Assembly: GCA_949130485.1 (NCBI GenBank)
Contig: OX422198.1
Span: forward strand, 3,817,762 to 3,881,761
DNA length: 64,000 bases
Source of the DNA: Agelas oroides
Lineage: Eukaryota; Porifera; Demospongiae; Agelasida; Agelasidae
Direction of reading: 5' to 3'
Part shown: one piece after another, positions 11,998 to 23,429 of the stretch
Numbering within the stretch: position 1 is the stretch's first letter
Layout: every line of letters starts with the position of its first letter
Notes under the pieces: model-generated
What the model saw: the letters and a program-made list of their open reading frames with translations, nothing else
Told to the model about the DNA's origin: nothing
The model's database searches: none
Position numbers and translations under genes: made by a program

Positions 11998-12052
11998 ACT
12001 CTCTGAATAGTCTCGCGGAGCCAGACTGGCTCTGCGAGACTACTCTCTGAAT
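11998..12052. mobile_element. 33-bp palindromic insertion with 11-bp target duplication
   Basis: The hairpin at 12,009-12,041 (AGTCTCGCGGAGCCAG, a central A, then its near-exact reverse complement) is flanked on both sides by ACTCTCTGAAT (11,998-12,008 and 12,042-12,052). The related repeats at 51.1 kb and, inverted, at 48.9 kb read through this point without the hairpin, so it is a recent, very small foldback insertion. Confidence 0.8.
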
Positions 12053-12840
12053 GCATGCTTGTATGCAGAAACTCGGTGAAGTTAAATCTCGAAGGGAGAG
12101 GGTTAAAATCTAAATTTGGGGTAAACCCGCAATTTTTTTCTCATGAGCAAGTCTGTACATAACGAGATTCCGTGCGCGCGAGCGTTTACGCACCGATAAC
12201 ACGTGACGATCTGGAGGTACCGGATGTAAATTTGAATAAGGCAAACAGTGTAAGGCCAACAGTGCATGCAGTGCGTGTAGGCTGTGTGTGCATAAATGTG
12301 CCAAGCCAAGTAAACTGGCATGTTCAGGCTGCGTTAAACAGTAGGCAAGGCAATGCATTCAGTAATAATTTTTTCAGGTACCTCCCGTACTTCTGTAAAG
12401 TCCAGGGGTAGCGATGCACAAAGGTCTTGTAGGTGCTACAGAGTTTTTGGTATACGTATCCCTGTCTAAGTAATCTGGTTGTGAGCAGTTTAGATCTGTA
12501 AACAAAATCTTGATAATTACAACATATCCTCAAATATCGAACTAACTGTGAAATTACTACTCCGTATGCTGGTTTTGAGGGTATGTTGCTATCCATGTGA
12601 AATTGACTATTGAAAAGCTGAAGGTATTCCTCTTGTCATACAAGTCTGTGCAAAACTTACCGTTCAGGACATTAAGATCCAGGTAGGAACATGCAGCTGT
12701 CATGGCTCTCTGTAGTTTTCTTAAGATCTAATTCTGGGGGGTAAATTTGGCCTATGCATGCTTGCAAATCAGGGTTGTTAAGTGTAAGCAAGTCATTAAT
12801 ATATCTGCAACTATTACTAAATTTAGCTGCTACAGAGAGG
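12053..12840. other. No recognisable gene
   Basis: Overlapping open frames of up to 90 codons on both strands (12,100-12,600) show no known motif. The stretch around 12,165-12,200 is CpG-rich compared with its surroundings. The first bases continue a dispersed repeat shared with 48.9 and 51.1 kb. Confidence 0.4.
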
Positions 12841-13401
12841 TCAGTATGCATGTCTAGATCTGGATCACACTTTCATTGTTTATTTTACATGTGGTGTTTT
12901 GGTTGCATGAATCAGTAACAAAAGTGCATTTTACTGCACATTGGAATTAATAAGAGGTGCAAAAAAATTTGCACTAAAATATATGACACAAATCAAGCAA
13001 AAGTAAGAAGTACAGTGTATAATATCAAAAGTAACAAATGATGATTTGAATAATGTGCTTGCAATGCTGTACATTGAGCCATAGGCTACCAGGCTATTTC
13101 TACTAGCTGGTGGTTGACAGTCACTTTGAGAATTTTCCTCACAAACACTTGAATTGTTTGTTGCTGGAAGAAGTGGTAGGTACATGTCAGGATTCACAAT
13201 CCTGTCAGGAAGATCTTCATTGTCACCACTCTGAATGTGCTGGTACTGGTTTTCATTTCTTGCTAGAAGGATTTTTTTTTAATCAAGCTCGAAACAGTGC
13301 CACTTGAGAGAAGATTTTGTTCCAAATAAATGAAATAAAGTACAAGAAGGGAGTTAACAGAATCACATACAGTAATGGAATATCATGTAGGTATATATTA
13401 T

Positions 13402-14568
13402 CAGTGGCGGATTTAGGGGGGGTAAGGGGGGTGCAAATGGACCCCCCTTTGGCGGCTAGTAATGTATTTTGCGTACATAACTGCACGAGTCCATCAAATG
13501 ATTATGCAGCAGTGGCATGCAGCAACAACAACCAGGCACAGTTACACACTCACGTATCAGTTCCTTACAGATCTCCAGACGTTTGACTAGGCCTAGAGTT
13601 GCTTCGAGATATTCAGTTCGGCCCGAGGGGTCCGCCACAGCGCGCCTCGGTGAACGAGATTTCGAAATCCACTGGATTTCACGTGGATTTCGGATTTCAC
13701 AGTGGATTTCTGGATTTCAGTTTGGATTTCTGCATTTCAGTTTGGATTTCTGCCGACAGGTTTCTTCTTGTGTGTTCTTGGATATAGTTCCCAGCTTAGC
13801 AAAAAAATTTCGTTAGTTGTAGTTTTGGTTAACTAAATTTTAAAAAGGCCATACTAAAATTTATCAATTTTAGTTAAAGTTTATTAAAGTTATAGTTAAC
13901 TAAAACAACACTGTCGGACAGTGTACGAGATTTCTTTTGTGACGGACCCTTCGGTTCGGCCTTCCAGCTATGAATGCGTTCACGTGACCGAAAGTGGGCG
14001 TGGCAACCCAAAAATTTCCGGCGCGCTTTGCGCGACGGTGACTGAACCCCCCTTTCTAAATTTCTATTATTATTATTATTGCTTTACAGCACAGTATGAC
14101 ATGACAGAATATGTAGAACTCAAGTGTAGGTGAGGAGTGAAGCTGATACAAAGTACAGTGCTGAAGGACTGCTACAGAGAGGGATAGCAGCCTGAACAAA
14201 ACAAAGTGAAACACAACAAACAATAGCACAATGACTAATACAAATATTAATTTTGAGCAGATTATAATACTAGTGCTTTGTAAAGTTAATCATGATTTAG
14301 TTCAAATTCAAAGTAGCATGACATGACATGGATTATCCAATTGTTGACTGAAGTGGAAATCATTAGTTAGTTACTGAAGAAAAGTAGACTTGGGCAGTAG
14401 TGAACACTTGCTGCATGGACAGCAGAAGTGGTATGAACATGGGTTGTTGCTGTCAAAGTTCTGAACGAATGAGTTCCAGAATAAGTTGGTGAGCTTGATC
14501 TTGATTGATTCATAGCTTAGTTGCAAGTCAATTGGTGGGAGTGCATTCCATAGATAGATCCGCCACTG
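13402..14568. mobile_element. 1.17-kb DNA transposon inserted in copy B
   Basis: Terminal inverted repeats CAGTGGCGGAT and ATCCGCCACTG bound the insertion. The uninterrupted paralogue at 40.2 kb runs straight through this site. ATTAT is present on both sides (13,397-13,401 and 14,569-14,573). The ends resemble hAT elements, but a 5-bp direct repeat is shorter than the 8 bp expected, so the superfamily is unsettled. The interior has GGATTTC-rich short repeats (13,670-13,755), a TAGTTTTGGTTAACTAA self-complementary stretch and (TAT)n, and no transposase, so it is non-autonomous. Confidence 0.8.
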
Positions 14569-15482
14569 ATTATCAAGAAGGTTGATAAAGTCACTAAAGC
14601 AAATGCTAACAGTCTATAATATTAAAATAGTTGTTCTTGTACGGACAAAATAGAGCAAATAGGATATGACAACAGGAATTGGTAATGCTGTCAGCCACTT
14701 AATAGCTCTAGGCTGTGTGATGAATCCTACAATTCGAAACAATAAGTAGAGTCCAGCAAAGTAGCGATAGTCACGAATACCATTGGTGCCATTCTTGTAA
14801 CATCCCTGGAAGGCATCAGCAAATGTATGCAGAAATTGCCACCTTATTCTAGTGCAGTAGCCAAGACATCTCTGGAATGATCTCATGGGATACAAGAGGA
14901 GAAGTAACAGTGGAAATACAACAAACACTAGCAGGACACATATTGCAAGCAGAGCAAAGGGAAGGTGTTGTCTGCTGAAATACTCAATTGAAGCATCATG
15001 GTAGAGTACAACTGGACCAAATGTTTTGCCTGTGTTACTGTGTAGTGTGCTAGCATCCAGTAGTTTGTAGGATACTGTCAGAAGCTTTGAACATGACAGC
15101 AGCAGGAAAGTAGCAAAAGTGTTGATTACAGAACCCTTGGGATTCTACCTCCTTCTGAATCGAGTGAAGCAAACATGGAATGGCCTCCACACACAAACCA
15201 CCACCCTAACTCTACTGTCATACATCTCAACACAAACATAAATCACTAATGTCAGCAAAAGTGGATAAACAGCAACAATATACTCTAGTACTAGTGTATG
15301 AAGTGTACTCATGTCACTGCTGATACAAAATGAAGGAATGAAATATTGAAAGAAATCTAAATTCCAGAACCCATAGAAAGTCAGTAATGCAAATTCAAAA
15401 AATTGAATTGCTCCTGCAACTGTGTCTTTGGTTGTGTCATTGTAACTCCTACAGTGCCCAGCAAAAATTAGAGTCTCTTGGG

Positions 15483-15918
15483 CAGTGGCGTAGCCAATCT
15501 GGGGCACACTGGGGCACGTGCCCCAGTAACTGGAGGCCATGCCCCACCAACTGCAGGCGCGCTTGCAAATTATCGACGCCGAAAGTGCCGCTGTCGACCG
15601 CGATCGGGTGCTTACTGTTATTATAACGAAGTCTCGTACGCTCCCCTGATCTCACTGCACGCGAGTTTGCCGTGAGAAATGAAGCGACTTTACACCGCGC
15701 ACAAATCCGGCATAGTGGGAATGCTCCTGATTCAAGGCGATGGTATGGCCTGAAATAGCCTCAGAACTGACCTGGTAAGCTCAAAAATTCCCAAATTTTC
15801 TGGGGGAGCATCCCCCCACACCCCCCAAGTTTGTTCCTTCGTTTTGCGTTGAAATTCCCACAAACGTACTGTGCCCATGCCGTGCCCTAGCATCGGCTGT
15901 GTGCTGGCTACGCCACTG
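15483..15918. mobile_element. hAT-like MITE, 436 bp
   Basis: Inverted ends CAGTGGCGTAGCC and GGCTACGCCACTG are flanked by the 8-bp duplication CTCTTGGG (15,475-15,482 and 15,919-15,926). The uninterrupted paralogue at 41.55 kb has a single CTCTTGGG. An 8-bp target duplication with these ends fits the hAT superfamily. There is no transposase inside. A related element with the same end motif sits at 31.37-31.97 kb. Confidence 0.92.
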
Positions 15919-16151
15919 CTCTTGGGTAGTGTAATTATATTATCTTCTAATGCAGCACCGCACACACACCTGGTCACTCCATTGCACTTTGTCTCCCGGT
16001 ACCAAGTTGGACAAGGCTGCTCCTGTACAATACTTGATCTCCCTCTCTGACTGCCATCTACAATTTCAGTGGTCTTAGTTGCTGGATGTAGCTCACTACC
16101 CCAACACAAGCTGATCATGAACACAATCACTCTACACTCATACGTTGCTAT

Positions 16152-16260
16152 CTTTATTCTTCAGTAGGTGCACAGCTGCTGCACACAGGATTAACAATGA
16201 AATGTATACTGCTTTAAGGTTCACTGTATCTGTGCACATATAGCTAATAACAATATAAGG
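16152..16260 (-). promoter_or_regulatory. Conserved 5' flank of copy B (candidate promoter)
   Basis: About 105 bases upstream of the lost start match the flank of the 21.3-kb fragment (21,508-21,612), including TTCACTGTATCTGTGCACA and CAGCTGCTGCACACAGGATT. Conservation of a flank between two dead copies shows shared ancestry rather than function. It marks where the family's promoter would lie. Confidence 0.35.
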
Positions 16261-16419
16261 TTGGCACACTAATGACCAAGCAATGAACCCCCCTAACTGT
16301 AAAACTACAATGAAATTTATCTAGCAACAAAAAGATAAACAGAGGGGGTGGTTATTGTAATCCCTAAATGGTAATTGGATTGTACCAACAAACAAAAACA
16401 CAAACAAACAAAAACTAGA

Positions 16420-16580
16420 AGACACTATAAGACAACATGAGACACCATAAGACACAATAAGTCTCCATCAGATACCAATAAGACACCATGAGATACATAA
16501 GGCACCATGAGACACCATAAGACACCACTAGACTCCATAAGACAACAAACAAACAAACAAACAACAGCAACAACAACAAC
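16420..16580. repeat. Low-complexity AGACACCATAAG-type repeat
   Basis: Imperfect units of 10-13 bases (AGACACCATAAGAC and variants) followed by (CAAA)n and (CAA)n. The flanking 16,585-16,745 stretch is a dispersed repeat that recurs at 22.9-23.4 kb (GAGTAACGATGTGTCA at the end of both). Confidence 0.85.
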
Positions 16581-17237
16581 ATTAACCTATCTAACTGTAA
16601 CTGCCCCATCCCTTAGCTACTAATGCCCCACTCACTTAATCTTAACTACCCCAGACCCAGTGAGTTAATAACCTCACTGTTTTCAGCTCCACACTCAATT
16701 TGTGTGCAGAAAACCTCACATCTAAAGGAGTAACGATGTGTCAGCCAGTGTTGGTGCTCCCCCATTTGACACAACAACTTCTTTACTTGCCATAGCACTG
16801 AAAGTGACGAAAATTGTGGGTGCACTGCTACAAGCACTGAAAGATGAGGATGTGAGAGCCTGGATACAAAATTTGTGGACAGATATGTTGAGTGTGGGAA
16901 TGTCAATCCTTTACAAGATCTGAATGATTTTCCCTACCATGCATACCTCAGATAACATAGCATAGCTGTAGTTTGCTTACATTTTCAGTACAGGCAAGAT
17001 GCGTCACAGTGATTGCATGAGCTTCAATGTGTTGTATAAACATGATGTCATAAGGCATTTGATGTGGGTGTAGTAGCTATTGTTATTTGGTTCCTCTATC
17101 AGGTGAGGCTGGAGCATGACATGCAACAGGGCATACAACTAGAACAATTTAGCTATGCACACCTGCTACACACATAGTTTCGATAGCACAGGACAAAACA
17201 CATATACTAATTTATAGCTGCACACACTTTAGTAGTG

Positions 17238-17990
17238 TAAAGTTATTGCATGAGCATTATCGGTTTCCTGTCCATAAGGTATAATGAACTGAGAGACCTG
17301 ACAGCACATCTCCTCACTGGCTCCAATGTTGGTGTCAAACCCGCGCTTCAGCCACTTGGAGGTGAGAGGATGGATCACAGAACGGCAAACTCAGAGGATA
17401 GTGCCAGACTAGACATAAAAGCAGACAATTTCTGGAACGGAGACAGACGGAGTGCCTTCTTTGACATAAGGGTTTTCAACCCTCTTGCACCATCTAACCG
17501 GAACCAAACCCTTACCTCTTGCTACCGCCGAAACGAACAAGAGAAGAGATGTGCATACGATCAGAGGGTGCGCGAGATAGAACACGGAAGCTTCACTCCC
17601 CTAGTCTTCTCCGCTTCAGGCGGAATGGGACCCGCAGCTAGAGTCTTCTACAAGAAGCTGGCCTCTATGATTGCAACCAAACATAACAAGACCCTGAACT
17701 GGATGAGATGCAGGATAAGCTTCTCACTCCTGAGATCAGCTGTGATGTGTTTGAGGGGATCCCGCTCATCCAGGGGACGCCCGGCCCTTCCCGCAGTTGG
17801 TGAGGGCGAGATGGAACTTGCACTCATTGAAGGACGTGTTGGACAGTAAATCTTTTTCACAAACTCCTTCCCATATTTTGAGGTCACCAGTTGGTCAATT
17901 TATTTATTTATTTGTACTTCAACCTTTAATAAAATAAATATTATTTCGTACAGTAAAAAAAAATAATAATAAAAAATAAAAATATATTAA
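17238..17990 (+). pseudogene. 5'-truncated retroelement, C-terminal nuclease-like domain
   Basis: A frame of about 200 codons ending at 17,849 reads RYNELRDLTAHLL, LQPLGGERM, ARLDIKADNFW, AFFDIRVFNP, VREIEHGSFTPLVFSASGGM and RCRISFSLLRSAVMCLRGSR. I recognise this motif order from repetitive invertebrate proteins, where it sits C-terminal to a reverse transcriptase. The LDIKADNFW...FFDIRV pattern looks like a PD-(D/E)XK nuclease core. Upstream there is no reverse-transcriptase part. Downstream the DNA is an AT-rich tail with TTTATTTATTTATTTG and an A-rich 3' end at about 17,990. That is what a 5'-truncated copy would look like. The nuclease call is by pattern only. A separate host gene seems unlikely. 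Confidence 0.5.
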
Positions 17991-18279
17991 TTCAGTTGTC
18001 ACATGTGCAAGGTTTGATCTGTGATAATGTGGTTATGCCAAAACCCGACCTGTCCGGTTGCATGCTACGGCCATGGTATACTAGTAACAGCACAAGCATA
18101 CTAAGAACAAATCACCTTCTCTCGCCAGGGAGTTGAAAGAAACATTTTTTATGTATACATGTATGGAGCAAGTTAATAAGTGGATGCATGCATGTATACA
18201 AGTCCATAGAATCGAGGATCTCATAATCATTACTGTCACTAATAGTAACAGCATAGTTTTGAGTGTGATTTGGGATTAA

Positions 18280-19213
18280 GGTGGCGGCGGAAGTCTCTCA
18301 GCGGAGGTTAACGAAAACATAAACCTGAGTTACAGTCAGGACCAGTGTTACTCCTAGTTTCAGGGTTAGGGTTTGGTTTAGGGAAATCTTGCTTTGCCTA
18401 ATTTTAAAAAAGGGTTTTAGTAGCTTATTAATATATTCATGACCCAAAATTGCCACTCGATGGACGCATCTACATGCTCACTGTAGGTAGCGTCCTAACC
18501 ACCAATGTATCTCAAATCAGTCTGTGCCAGCTTTTGTTCAGAGCTACTCTCAAAGTCAGGCTAGACTCATGTTTGTCACTACTCTTGGAATGGACAACTT
18601 TGACTGCACCAAAATGAATGCACATTTCTAAAAATTCACAGCTTGTCTACGTGAGGGGCTCATTCACGAGTGGAAGCAAGCATTACTAGCCCCACCTCTC
18701 CCCCTTATGTTGCTAAACAACTCACGGCTCTGTTCCACACACAACCACTCTTCAGCTTTCTTGTCCACTTCAGCGTAGTCACCAGGCTTGGCATACGATC
18801 GCAAGACCTGGGCCTACCCAATGAGTACAGTCTTGGCCACTGTGGCCTTTCTGCTGCTTCTAGACACAAGCTTGCTTTCACAAGCAGGCATCACGCACTA
18901 CTCACAGCTACTGACACTACAGCACTCTACTAAACTCCTTCTTTTTTTAAAATTTTATTATTTTCTTTAAGTCAATCTAAGCTTATCTTCAAAGTTCCGA
19001 CCACCACATGAGGGTTCCGCCAGGCCACATCTTAACTAACTGATTATTGGATGGCAAAGCCGACAGGAAATGGGGAAATCCCCAATTTTACGGAGAGTGA
19101 ACGGTTGAAGACTCCCATAACTGACTGTGCGCTAAAAGATTAACAAGACAAAGAAGTCTATCAGCTTGGATTCCAGGTTTGTCGACCTTGAAAGTGCAGG
19201 GTTCTCTGCCACC
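18280..19213 (+). mobile_element. TTAA-flanked DNA element, copy 1 (934 bp)
   Basis: The element starts GGTGGCGGCGGAAG and ends CTCTGCCACC, with TTAA directly outside both ends (18,276-18,279 and 19,214-19,217). Bases 20,020-20,070 carry a duplicate of the flanking DNA with one TTAA and no element, an empty site that fixes the boundaries and the TTAA duplication. A TTAA target is typical of piggyBac-type transposons, but the GGTGGC ends are not a piggyBac end that I know. No transposase is present. Two further copies lie at 21.8-22.8 kb (inverted) and 36.9-37.9 kb. Confidence 0.88.
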
Positions 19214-19679
19214 TTAATGGCACGAGTGAATGGTGGTTAATTAATGAGGTGAAATGATGCATTTCATGAATCTCCAGTTGTAAGACATACTGTTCCTGGG
19301 ACATGGACTGGTGTGTAATAAATATTGACTCCAAAATTTAGTAACTCAAAAGCATTTCAAGTATATGTATCTTTACACCCTTTGAACTTAGCCTTATCTA
19401 CATAGCTACTTCACTGTATCTTGTACTAAAGATAGCTGAAGCAAGACCATTAGATTGTTCTTGCATGGGCATGTTGTGAAGTGGGTCAGAGGAAATGTTC
19501 GAAATTGTGTTGTCAACAGTGTTGTTGTTGTGGACTAGCTCGTCAAACACGGCCCCACCAGACCTGTGTAAGCCCAGGCCATTTGCAGTTATCACCATCA
19601 TAAAATGATATAGCTAATAGACTTTGTGCAAGTGGAGTTGTTCTTGAAAATACTGGTCAATTGGAAATGCATCAATACT

Positions 19680-20100
19680 ATAGTAGATTCTGGCCAGGGA
19701 GTTGCATGAAAGAAGCATTTTTTAAGGATATGTATGGGGCAAATTGAAGTTAGAACATTTACTAGACTTTTACTCATGCAGGTTGTCTATACTGAGAGAA
19801 GAAAGCTGGGTACCGAGTATGAAATCGAGGCTATAGATCTTCGCTAACATTTTGCTGAAACTATGATTAATGCATGCAATCTTGCAGAACATTGAAGACA
19901 CAACATATTTCAAATGGCGATGTTCTTTCATTAATGGCTTGTCTGAGATTAATTGGAATCATGTATACAAGTTTATAGAATGAGGATCATGTAAACACTA
20001 CTGTCACTATTAGTAAGAGCATAGTTTTGAGTGTGATTTGAGATTAATGGCATGAGTGAATGCCTGTTAATTGGTGGTTAATTAATGAGGCGAAATTATG
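19680..20100 (+). repeat. Partial duplicate of 18.1-18.28/19.2-19.27 kb with an empty insertion site
   Basis: GCCAGGGAGTTG, then GCATAGTTTTGAGTGTGATT, then GGTTAATTAATGAGG(C/T)GAAA occur in the same order as around the TTAA element at 18.28-19.21 kb. Here TTAA (20,044-20,047) is single and no element is present. The rest of 19,220-20,530 contains no convincing gene. Confidence 0.8.
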
Positions 20101-20531
20101 CCATTCATGAATCTCCAGTTGTCTTCTGAGAAGATTCACTGAACATGTTCGATTGGTGAGCAAAAGGCTCCAACTGGGGAACCATAAAGTTTAATTTCAT
20201 TGTAGATAAAGTATAAGCAATTGCAGAGCAACTGGTGGTTTTGAAGGTTTCCCTGGTGTCTTCTTTCCACAGCAGAGTACTTGGAGCCAACACTTTTGAT
20301 TTTCTTTTCCAAATACCTGGACACAAAGGAGTGAGTTGAATATGGCAAGGATGAACTGGAAGGAGTGGAGGCTTCGTGGACTGTTGGGGTTCCAAACACT
20401 CACATTAGTCCAAAGAGTCACTGCAAGCGAAAACATAGAAAGAAAAGCTCCAGTAATAGAAATGATGCATGCTGTAGGAAAGGAAGCAGCTCCTGACAGC
20501 CATCAGTCAATTGCATGCATGCATGCATGTA

Positions 20532-21188
20532 TAGCCTCGTTCCCAGGCCCAGTTCGGGCCCGTTCGAAATATCGGAGCCCGTTCGAAAAATAGGGCCCGG
20601 TATCCACTGTTTGCGCATGCGCTTAATTTCCCGACATTCCGGGAATTCCGGATAATACCGTGTTACCTCCGTGTAACGAACGTCAGGTACGTGTATTTTG
20701 CCGTATATTTAATCGTACATGCACTGCTGACAATGGCTATTTGTGTGCAAGCCCTGCAAGGCCTGGATTCTGCCGTGCTGTATGCCTTCCTGCGACTTCG
20801 AGGCGAAGCGGCGGCGCTAAAATACGAAAAGAAAGCATCTATGAAGCATTTATGATGGCTGCTAATGTGTTTTGGCAAGTTATAATTCGTGTTACGAAGT
20901 TATAGCTTACATTTGTAGTGTGAAGATGGTCCTGGGTCGATAGCGCAGTTCAACGATAAGCGCTGGGGTCAGAAGGCCTGGGCAAAAGGCTAGGAGAGCA
21001 GCGCTCACCTCTTTGGCAAAATAATATAAAAGCCGACATATGAAACGTCATAACCACATGATATTGGCTGTCTTTGACACACCCTTGCACAATTTCACGT
21101 GAGCTTTACGCACTAATTAAGCGCATGCGCGAACAGTGGATACCAGGCCCTTTTCTCCGATTTTTCGACGGGCCTGGGAACGAGGCTA
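20532..21188. mobile_element. MITE with TAGCCTCGTTCCCAGG ends, 657 bp
   Basis: The left end TAGCCTCGTTCCCAGGCC and right end GGCCTGGGAACGAGGCTA are inverted repeats. Further in, TATCCACTGTT and GCGCATGCGCTTAATT also have inverted partners (20,600-20,632 against 21,115-21,150). The interior is GC-richer than the surroundings and its short open frames on both strands reflect the element, not a gene. The same ends bound the 35.66-36.11 kb element. No clean target duplication is visible for this copy because the flank is a GCATGCAT repeat. Confidence 0.85.
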
Positions 21189-21225
21189 GCATGTGTCCTG
21201 CAAATGTGACATTGTAATGACTGGA

Positions 21226-21507
21226 CAGTAGTTCATACAAAAGCCTATCATGATTATAGTCTGTTGGCTAGCATCATAAGACACTGCATCACCCTCAAAT
21301 GTAGCACCACACCCACACACCTGGTGACTCCATTATGCTTTGTCGCTAGGAACCAAGTTTAACAAGACTACTCCTCTACCACATTCAGTGCTCCTCTCTG
21401 ACTGTTATTTACAATAATTTCAGAGGTCTCAGTTGCTGGGTGTAACTCACCACCCCAACACAAGCTGGTCATGAACACAATCACTATGAACCAATTAGTT
21501 GCCATCT
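21226..21507 (-). pseudogene. N-terminal fragment of the membrane-protein family, with stops
   Basis: The ATG at 21,507 opens a frame with the family's signal peptide (FIVIVFMTSLCWGGELHPAT) and a degraded CPTWYRETK segment. Two in-frame stops (TAG, TAA) interrupt it around 21,360-21,375. Homology continues past the CVCGA-type motif to about 21,226 (TTCATACAAAAGCCT, as in the 46.2-kb gene) and then ends near the right end of the preceding MITE. The upstream flank matches that of copy B. Confidence 0.85.
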
Positions 21508-21799
21508 TTATTCTTCAGCAGGTGCACAGCTGCTGCACACAGGATTAACAGTGAAATGTATACTGCTGTAAAGTTCACTGTATCTGTGCACACACCACTA
21601 ATAACAATAGTCTTGGCTCATTTGTGACCAAGCGATGAACTCCCCAAAATTCTATAACTATAGAATGAAGTTTAGCTAGCACCAGAACATTGAGGATGAT
21701 TACTATTAAGGGTAACGAAACAAAACTACTAGTTGAAATATGGAGGTTGCTAAAAGGACATTGAGCAAATCATTGTCTTTGTACTCATATGACAATTAA

Positions 21800-22808
21800 G
21801 GTGGCAGAGAACCCTGTTACTTTGAAGGTCGACAAACCTGGAATCCAAGCTGATAGACTTCTCTGTCTTGTTAAAATAAAATTTGTAGCGAGTAGTCAGT
21901 TTTGGGAGTCTTCATCCGTTCACTGTCCGTAAAATTGGGGATTTTCCCCATTTCCTGTCGGCATTGACATCAGTTTATAGTTAAGATGTGGCCTGGCGGA
22001 ACCCCTCATGTGGTGGTCGGAACTTTGAAGATAAGCTTAGATCGACTTAAAAAAAAAAAAAAAAAAAAAGAAGAGAGGAGTTTAGTAGAGTGCTGTAGTG
22101 TCAGTAGCTGTGAGTAGTGCGTAATGCCTGCTTGTGAAAGCAAGCTTGTGTCTAGAAGCAGCAGAAAGGCCACCGTGAGTGGCCAAGACTGTATTTGTTG
22201 AGAAGGCCCAGGTCTCGCGGCCGTATACCTAGCCTAGTTGGTGACCGTGGCCAGGTGCTTCGAGTGCTGGGCTGGGCTTTAACTAGAATACGCAATTTAC
22301 CGTGGTGCTACGCTCTGGTACCCAAGGGAGCTGAACGGTGGTCAGTGTGTGTGGAACAGAGCCGTGAGTTGTTTAGCGACCTAAGGGGGAGAGGTGGGGC
22401 TAGTAATGCTTGCTTCCACTCGTGAATGAGCCCCTCCCGTAGACAAGCTGTGAATTTTTTTGAATGTGCATTCATTTTGGTGCAGTCAAAGTTGTCCATT
22501 CCAAGAGTAGTGACAAACATGAGTCTAGCCTGACTTTGAGAGTAGCTCTGAACAAAAGCTGGCATAGATTGATTTGAGATACATTGGTGGTTAGGACACT
22601 ACCTACAGTGAGGGTGTGGACGCGTCCATCGAGTGGCAATTTTGGGTTCATGAATATATTAATGAGCCGCTAAAATCCTTTTTAAAATTAGGTAAAGCAA
22701 GATTGCCCTAAAGCAAACCCTATCCCTGAAACTAGGAGTAACCCTGGTCCTGACTGTAACCCAAGTTTATGTTTTCGTTAACCTCCGCCGAAAGACTTCA
22801 CGGCCACC
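21800..22808 (-). mobile_element. TTAA-flanked DNA element, copy 2 (inverted, 1,009 bp)
   Basis: The reverse complement of the 18.28-19.21 kb element, with TTAA at 21,796-21,799 and 22,809-22,812. It includes a 20-base A run (about 22,050) at the position where copies 1 and 3 have T-rich runs. It also has an internal segment (22,200-22,300) shared with copy 3 but lost from copy 1. No transposase is present. Open frames here (for example 22,195-22,425) are not conserved as protein. Confidence 0.88.
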
Positions 22809-22966
22809 TTAATGAATAATTAGAAAGTTCCCAGAAGAGCAGTGTTTTTTGGGCATGTTAAAAAAATACCAGTAACGCATTAAACTGATACTTGCCCAAT
22901 CATTTGTTGTAAATACCCCACTAACTTAATAATAACTGCCCCACCCATTTAGGTATACTTTCGACC

Positions 22967-23294
22967 AATAGAGCGTTCTCAGCACGTGATCACAATTCCG
23001 TATACTAGAAATGAACCGCCATTTTGGTGCACAACTTGTACAGTATGTTATTAGCAGTATATGCGATATCGATTAAAACACCCACAGGTAAGCGTTTATA
23101 TATATAGCTGTTTTAACTTATGTAGCAATGGTATTTTGTCCGATTCAACACATATTAGAAGCATTATAAGTATATCACTCATTTCGTGAAGATCGCCATA
23201 GAAGCTCCTATCTCGTTGTGCACCAAAATGGCGGCTGTTTTCTGATTTCCTTCGTAATCTCGAACGTAATGACGTCACGTGCAATCGCTCTATT
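22967..23294. mobile_element. MITE with AATAGAGCG ends, 328 bp
   Basis: Inverted ends AATAGAGCG and CGCTCTATT, with extended similarity over about 30 bases (CACGTGA near both ends) and an inner inverted pair (CGCCATTTTGGTGCACAA with TTGTGCACCAAAATGGCG). It interrupts the dispersed repeat otherwise seen intact at 16.6-16.75 kb. A solo end, CAATAGAGCGATTGCACATG, occurs at 38,795-38,814. Confidence 0.8.
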
Positions 23295-23429
23295 TAGTAA
23301 TAACTGCCCAACCCTCAGTGAGTTAATAAGCCTACTGTTTAGAACTCCACACTTAATTTGTGTGTAGAAATCCCACACCTCTAGGAGTAACGATGTGTCA
23401 AGGACAAACTGTTTTTCATCATTCATTAG

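Larger units (their letters stand above)
13064..16151 (-). pseudogene. Decayed multipass membrane-protein gene (copy B)
   Basis: A nearly end-to-end relative of the intact genes at 39.9 and 46.2 kb, read from 16,151 down to 13,064. The inactivating changes are clear. The start codon is ATA. An 8-bp-duplicating DNA transposon (15,483-15,918) and a small frame-changing deletion lie in the ectodomain. About 120 codons are deleted at VAG/AIQ near 15,410, removing the CSGLNRTG cysteine motif and the first membrane segments. TGG became TAG in RRRWNPKG (about 15,147). A 1.17-kb insertion (13,402-14,568) splits the last membrane segments. The stop TAG after VAYGSM became TAC. The 3' flank (12,840-12,960) still matches that of the 39.9-kb gene, so B and that gene come from a fairly recent duplication. 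Confidence 0.9.

Noticed and set aside
16738-16923. 61-codon frame (plus strand) with an aliphatic, exon-like composition
   Set aside because: No domain, no clear splice sites and no second copy to test conservation. Too weak to call.
18361-18390. Telomere-like GGGTTAGGG/TTTAGGG bases
   Set aside because: Only two or three imperfect units, present in all copies of the TTAA-flanked element, so they are part of that element and not a telomeric remnant.
20660-20905. 81-codon frame in the TAGCCTCGTTCCCAGG MITE
   Set aside because: The related MITE at 35.7 kb has a different interior, so there is no support for a conserved product.
20930-21010. tRNA-like GGTCGATAGCGCAGTTCAAC stretch
   Set aside because: No cloverleaf could be drawn and the B box is missing.
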